Source: Sulfurovum sp. (GTDB taxonomy: Bacteria; Campylobacterota; Campylobacteria; Campylobacterales; Sulfurovaceae). From it: a DNA stretch of 23,613 nucleotides. Below the pieces are notes generated by a model. The model saw only the letters and a list, made by a program, of their open reading frames with translations, did not search any database and was not told the DNA's origin. The translations under genes were made by a program, and so were the position numbers. Shown piece after piece: positions 21,315-23,613 of this stretch (position 1 is its first letter; each line of letters begins with the position of its first letter). The DNA is taken from assembly GCA_016744875.1 (NCBI GenBank), contig JADGDL010000033.1, positions 1 through 23,613 on the forward strand, in the 5' to 3' direction.

Positions 21315-22511
21315 ATGACACAAGAAAATGTACTAGAAGCATTAAAAAATGTAACGTATCCAGGATTTACGAAAGATATTGTAACTTTTGGATTTGTAAA
21401 AGATGTAGTTGTTAATGGAACAACTGTAGGCTTGACTATTGATATCACTTCTTCAGCAGATGAAGTGAAAGCACAATTAGGTGAAGAATCGACAGTAGAA
21501 CTTAAAAAACTTGGTTTTGAACAGGTAAATATTAATATTTCTGCTCCAGAGGCACCAAAACAAATGTCAAATTCAGTAAGCGGTAAGAACATCGCTCCAC
21601 ATGTAAAGAACTTTGTAATGGTATCTTCGGGTAAAGGTGGAGTTGGTAAGTCAACAACATCTGTGAACATTGCAGTTGCTATGGCTATGCAAGGTAAAAA
21701 AGTAGGTCTTCTTGATGCTGATATCTACGGACCAAACATTCCTCGTATGATGGGTGTAGATGGTCAAAAACCAGAAATTCAAGGAAACAAAGTTCATCCT
21801 TTAAAAGCTTACGGCATAGAAATCATGTCAATGGGTTCATTAATGGGAGATGGAGAAGCTCTTATCTGGAGAGGTTCTATGATCATGAAAGCGATCGAGC
21901 AATTCTTAAGAGATATCTTATGGTCTGAACTGGATGTACTAGTGATCGATATGCCTCCAGGAACAGGTGATGCACAGCTTTCACTTGCTCAGTCTGTACC
22001 AATAACAGCAGGTATTACTGTAACTACACCTCAAGAAGTATCATTAGATGACTCTAGACGTTCACTCAATATGTTCGAAAAGTTGCACATTCCAACTGCA
22101 GGTATTATAGAAAACATGTCAGGCTTCATTTGTCCATCATGTGATACAGAATCAGATATCTTTGGTATGGGAACAACAGAACCAGTAGCAAAAGAGTACG
22201 ATACAGAAGTGATCGCACGTATACCGATAGAACCAGCGATCAGAGTAGGTGGAGATACAGGTATGCCAGTAACCTATCATAAGCCAGACTCTGAAACAGC
22301 TAAACGTTACCAAGCTGCTGCTACGAATCTTCTTGCATTCATTGATAAAGTCAATACAGAGGGTAGAGCTGACAATTCAGGCGTACAACCAACAACACCT
22401 CCAGGTGTGAGTGCTTGTAGTACAGGTGCTGGAGCAGCTGCTGCACCAGCTCAAGCGGCTCCTGCCAAGACAGAGGGTGAAAGCTGTGGAACAGGATGTG
22501 GCTGTCACTAG
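21315..22511 (+). CDS. mrp: Mrp/ApbC-family iron-sulfur cluster carrier ATPase
   Basis: This family carries and transfers [4Fe-4S] clusters to apo-enzymes, a plausible need here given the Fe-S-rich molybdoenzyme locus. The 398-residue protein has an N-terminal MIP18/DUF59-type domain (about 5-78) and the deviant Walker A GKGGVGKSTT at 106-115. DADIYGPNIPRMMG (134-147) and VIDMPPGTGD (210-219) follow, with the cluster-binding CPSC (Cys273, Cys276). The tail is unusual: an Ala/Pro-rich linker and CGTGCGCH (Cys391, Cys395, Cys397) at the very end, possibly an extra metal or cluster site. It diverges from ispDF. Confidence 0.93.
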   Translation: MTQENVLEALKNVTYPGFTKDIVTFGFVKDVVVNGTTVGLTIDITSSADEVKAQLGEESTVELKKLGFEQVNINISAPEAPKQMSNSVSGKNIAPHVKNFVMVSSGKGGVGKSTTSVNIAVAMAMQGKKVGLLDADIYGPNIPRMMGVDGQKPEIQGNKVHPLKAYGIEIMSMGSLMGDGEALIWRGSMIMKAIEQFLRDILWSELDVLVIDMPPGTGDAQLSLAQSVPITAGITVTTPQEVSLDDSRRSLNMFEKLHIPTAGIIENMSGFICPSCDTESDIFGMGTTEPVAKEYDTEVIARIPIEPAIRVGGDTGMPVTYHKPDSETAKRYQAAATNLLAFIDKVNTEGRADNSGVQPTTPPGVSACSTGAGAAAAPAQAAPAKTEGESCGTGCGCH

Positions 22512-22536
22512 CAGTCTTATTTCACTATACTTTTTA

Positions 22537-22559
22537 CCGAACGGCTTTGTTTCGTTCGG
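22537..22559. other. Hairpin between the convergent mrp and nickel/cobalt transporter genes
   Basis: CCGAACG (22537-22543) pairs perfectly with CGTTCGG (22553-22559) around a 9-base loop, in the 123-base gap between convergent genes. No U-run follows on either strand: the T-run TTTTT lies before the stem on the plus strand. It may end transcription from both sides with other factors, but it is not a textbook intrinsic terminator. The rest of the gap is AT-rich with nothing else recognisable. Confidence 0.45.
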
Positions 22560-22634
22560 CCTCATACTAAAATATATCTTCACTCTGTCTACTTACACCA
22601 TTTAAACAAATCTACATTATATTCATTTTAAGCG

Positions 22635-23612
22635 TCAAACAAACAGTAAAACGCCACCTAAAATAAGTATAAGAGCCAAGCTTCCAAACTCTAAATATTT
22701 TTTCAATGAATCACTTATCGTTAGTACTTTTTTACGTATGATGGTACTCAAAAGTGCCGAGATAAAGATTACACTACTCATCCCAAGGCTCATTACTAAA
22801 GCAGAAATAAACCCTGCATAGTACAGACCTGTAGAGATCGCAAAAATGAAGAGAGTAGTAGTTCCCGGACATGGTATGATACCTGCAGAGATGATCAATG
22901 CAGTATCTGTAGAGTTTTTATCTACTTTACAAGATGCACAGCCACAAGTGGAGATATGAACAGGGGAAGTACTAAATTTAAACTGTGATTCATTTTTTTC
23001 CTCTTCAACTTGTCTATAGAGCAGATACTTTTTGTATATTAAGTAGAGGGCTATAGTGATGATGATAAGTGCAGAGATCTTAGTAGTATAATAGACAGTA
23101 TCATCTAAGAATTGTGCCAAGAGAGTATTGACTAGAAAATAGATCACAAGGGTTAAAATAAAGGCAGAGAAGGTATGTACAATCCCAATAGCGAGTGAGA
23201 TAAAAAAAGCTTTTGTATATGATCTGTCATTGGAGAGAAAGTAGCTTGCTACAAGTGTTTTCCCATGTCCTGGTCCCATTGCATGTATGACACCGTATAA
23301 AAAGGCAAAAAAGAGTAAAAAAAGATAGGTCATCGGGTTTTTTTCATCTTTTATGGACTCAAAAAGAGATTTAACTTTCTCCATCGTTGATCCTAAAAGG
23401 CCCTCTTGAAAGCTATCTTCGTTTTTTCCCATCTCAGGTACTGTAGTTGTTTCTATATCTTTCTCCATGCTATGTTCTACAACTGAGTTGGTATCCTGTA
23501 CTGCTACAGGATCAGAAATTTCGTGGATAAGTGACTTGTCTCGAAACAGTATAGAAGCTGTAAATAGATAGAGGTTTTTTGAGTATGCAAAGTCACATTT
23601 ATTTATGTCAAG
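22635..23612 (-). CDS. NicO/RcnA-family nickel/cobalt transporter with N-terminal extension, 5'-partial
   Basis: The visible 325 residues include a NicO-type permease: HAMGPGHGK (nickel/cobalt signature; residues 62-70 counted from the Met codon at 23466-23468) and GIIPCPG (196-202), with about six hydrophobic helices. The frame remains open beyond that Met to the window edge and reads a soluble sequence (KCDFAYSKNLYLF, then EISDPVAV), so the gene starts outside the window. It probably has an extra N-terminal domain, possibly DUF1007-like. A loop between helices holds His171 and C175/C177/C180 (22926-22958), a likely metal-binding patch. It could import or export Ni/Co; nickel would serve hydrogenase or urease. 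Confidence 0.82.
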   Translation of the reverse strand, partial: LDINKCDFAYSKNLYLFTASILFRDKSLIHEISDPVAVQDTNSVVEHSMEKDIETTTVPEMGKNEDSFQEGLLGSTMEKVKSLFESIKDEKNPMTYLFLLFFAFLYGVIHAMGPGHGKTLVASYFLSNDRSYTKAFFISLAIGIVHTFSAFILTLVIYFLVNTLLAQFLDDTVYYTTKISALIIITIALYLIYKKYLLYRQVEEEKNESQFKFSTSPVHISTCGCASCKVDKNSTDTALIISAGIIPCPGTTTLFIFAISTGLYYAGFISALVMSLGMSSVIFISALLSTIIRKKVLTISDSLKKYLEFGSLALILILGGVLLFV

Positions 23613-23613
23613 T

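Noticed and set aside
22537..22559. Intrinsic terminator for mrp
   Set aside because: The stem is good but no T-run follows on either strand, so it is listed only as a hairpin.
1..23613. CRISPR arrays, insertion sequences, tRNA or rRNA genes, phage or defence genes
   Set aside because: I looked for regular repeats, transposase motifs, tRNA-like cloverleaves and defence-type domains and saw none.

Overview
The window looks like a chromosomal segment of a Campylobacterota (Epsilonproteobacteria) bacterium, probably a sulfur-metabolising Sulfurovum/Sulfurimonas-type chemolithotroph. The evidence is AT-rich coding sequence, a fused ispDF gene, and the block mrp / ispDF - atypical response regulator - ATP-sulfurylase-like gene - pgpA. 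As I remember it, this block matches the Campylobacter jejuni Cj1606-Cj1610 arrangement, and its regulator belongs to the HP1021/Cj1608/CemR family. The genus assignment is inference. I see no insertion sequence, CRISPR array, tRNA or rRNA. Gene packing is dense and no gap without a gene exceeds about 210 bases.

Region 1 (1-4304, + strand): the 3' end of a ferredoxin:thioredoxin-reductase-like catalytic subunit, then a promoter and a compact gene run: single-domain rhodanese, YqiA-type esterase, dapE, two tandem exported thioredoxin-fold proteins and an orphan membrane histidine kinase. Several of these point to thiol or sulfur redox chemistry.

Region 2 (4305-12420, + strand): a complex iron-sulfur molybdoenzyme (CISM) locus of the PSR/PHS superfamily. 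It holds a four-cluster ferredoxin subunit, an eight-helix NrfD/PsrC-like membrane subunit and a very large Tat-exported molybdopterin subunit (1111 aa). After two mRNA hairpins come a TorD-type chaperone, a multi-cluster ferredoxin with a zinc-ribbon-like tail, a small protein that looks like shikimate dehydrogenase without its NAD(P)-binding domain, and a small helical protein of unknown function. The substrate cannot be read from sequence; polysulfide, tetrathionate, sulfite or an arsenic oxyanion are all possible. The last two proteins are the most novel part of the window.

Region 3 (12421-17432, + strand): malic enzyme behind a good TATAAT promoter, the DUF2868 membrane protein overlapping a DUF3482 Era-like GTPase, and a monofunctional prephenate dehydratase.

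Region 4 (17458-21148, - strand): an operon transcribed as ispDF, atypical response regulator (Ser in place of the phospho-acceptor Asp, eroded NtrC-like middle, Fis-type HTH), ATP-sulfurylase-like protein with its active-site motif lost, and pgpA. It diverges from mrp/apbC (21315-22511, +). On the right edge a NicO/RcnA-family nickel/cobalt transporter (- strand) runs out of the window; its N-terminal domain is cut off.
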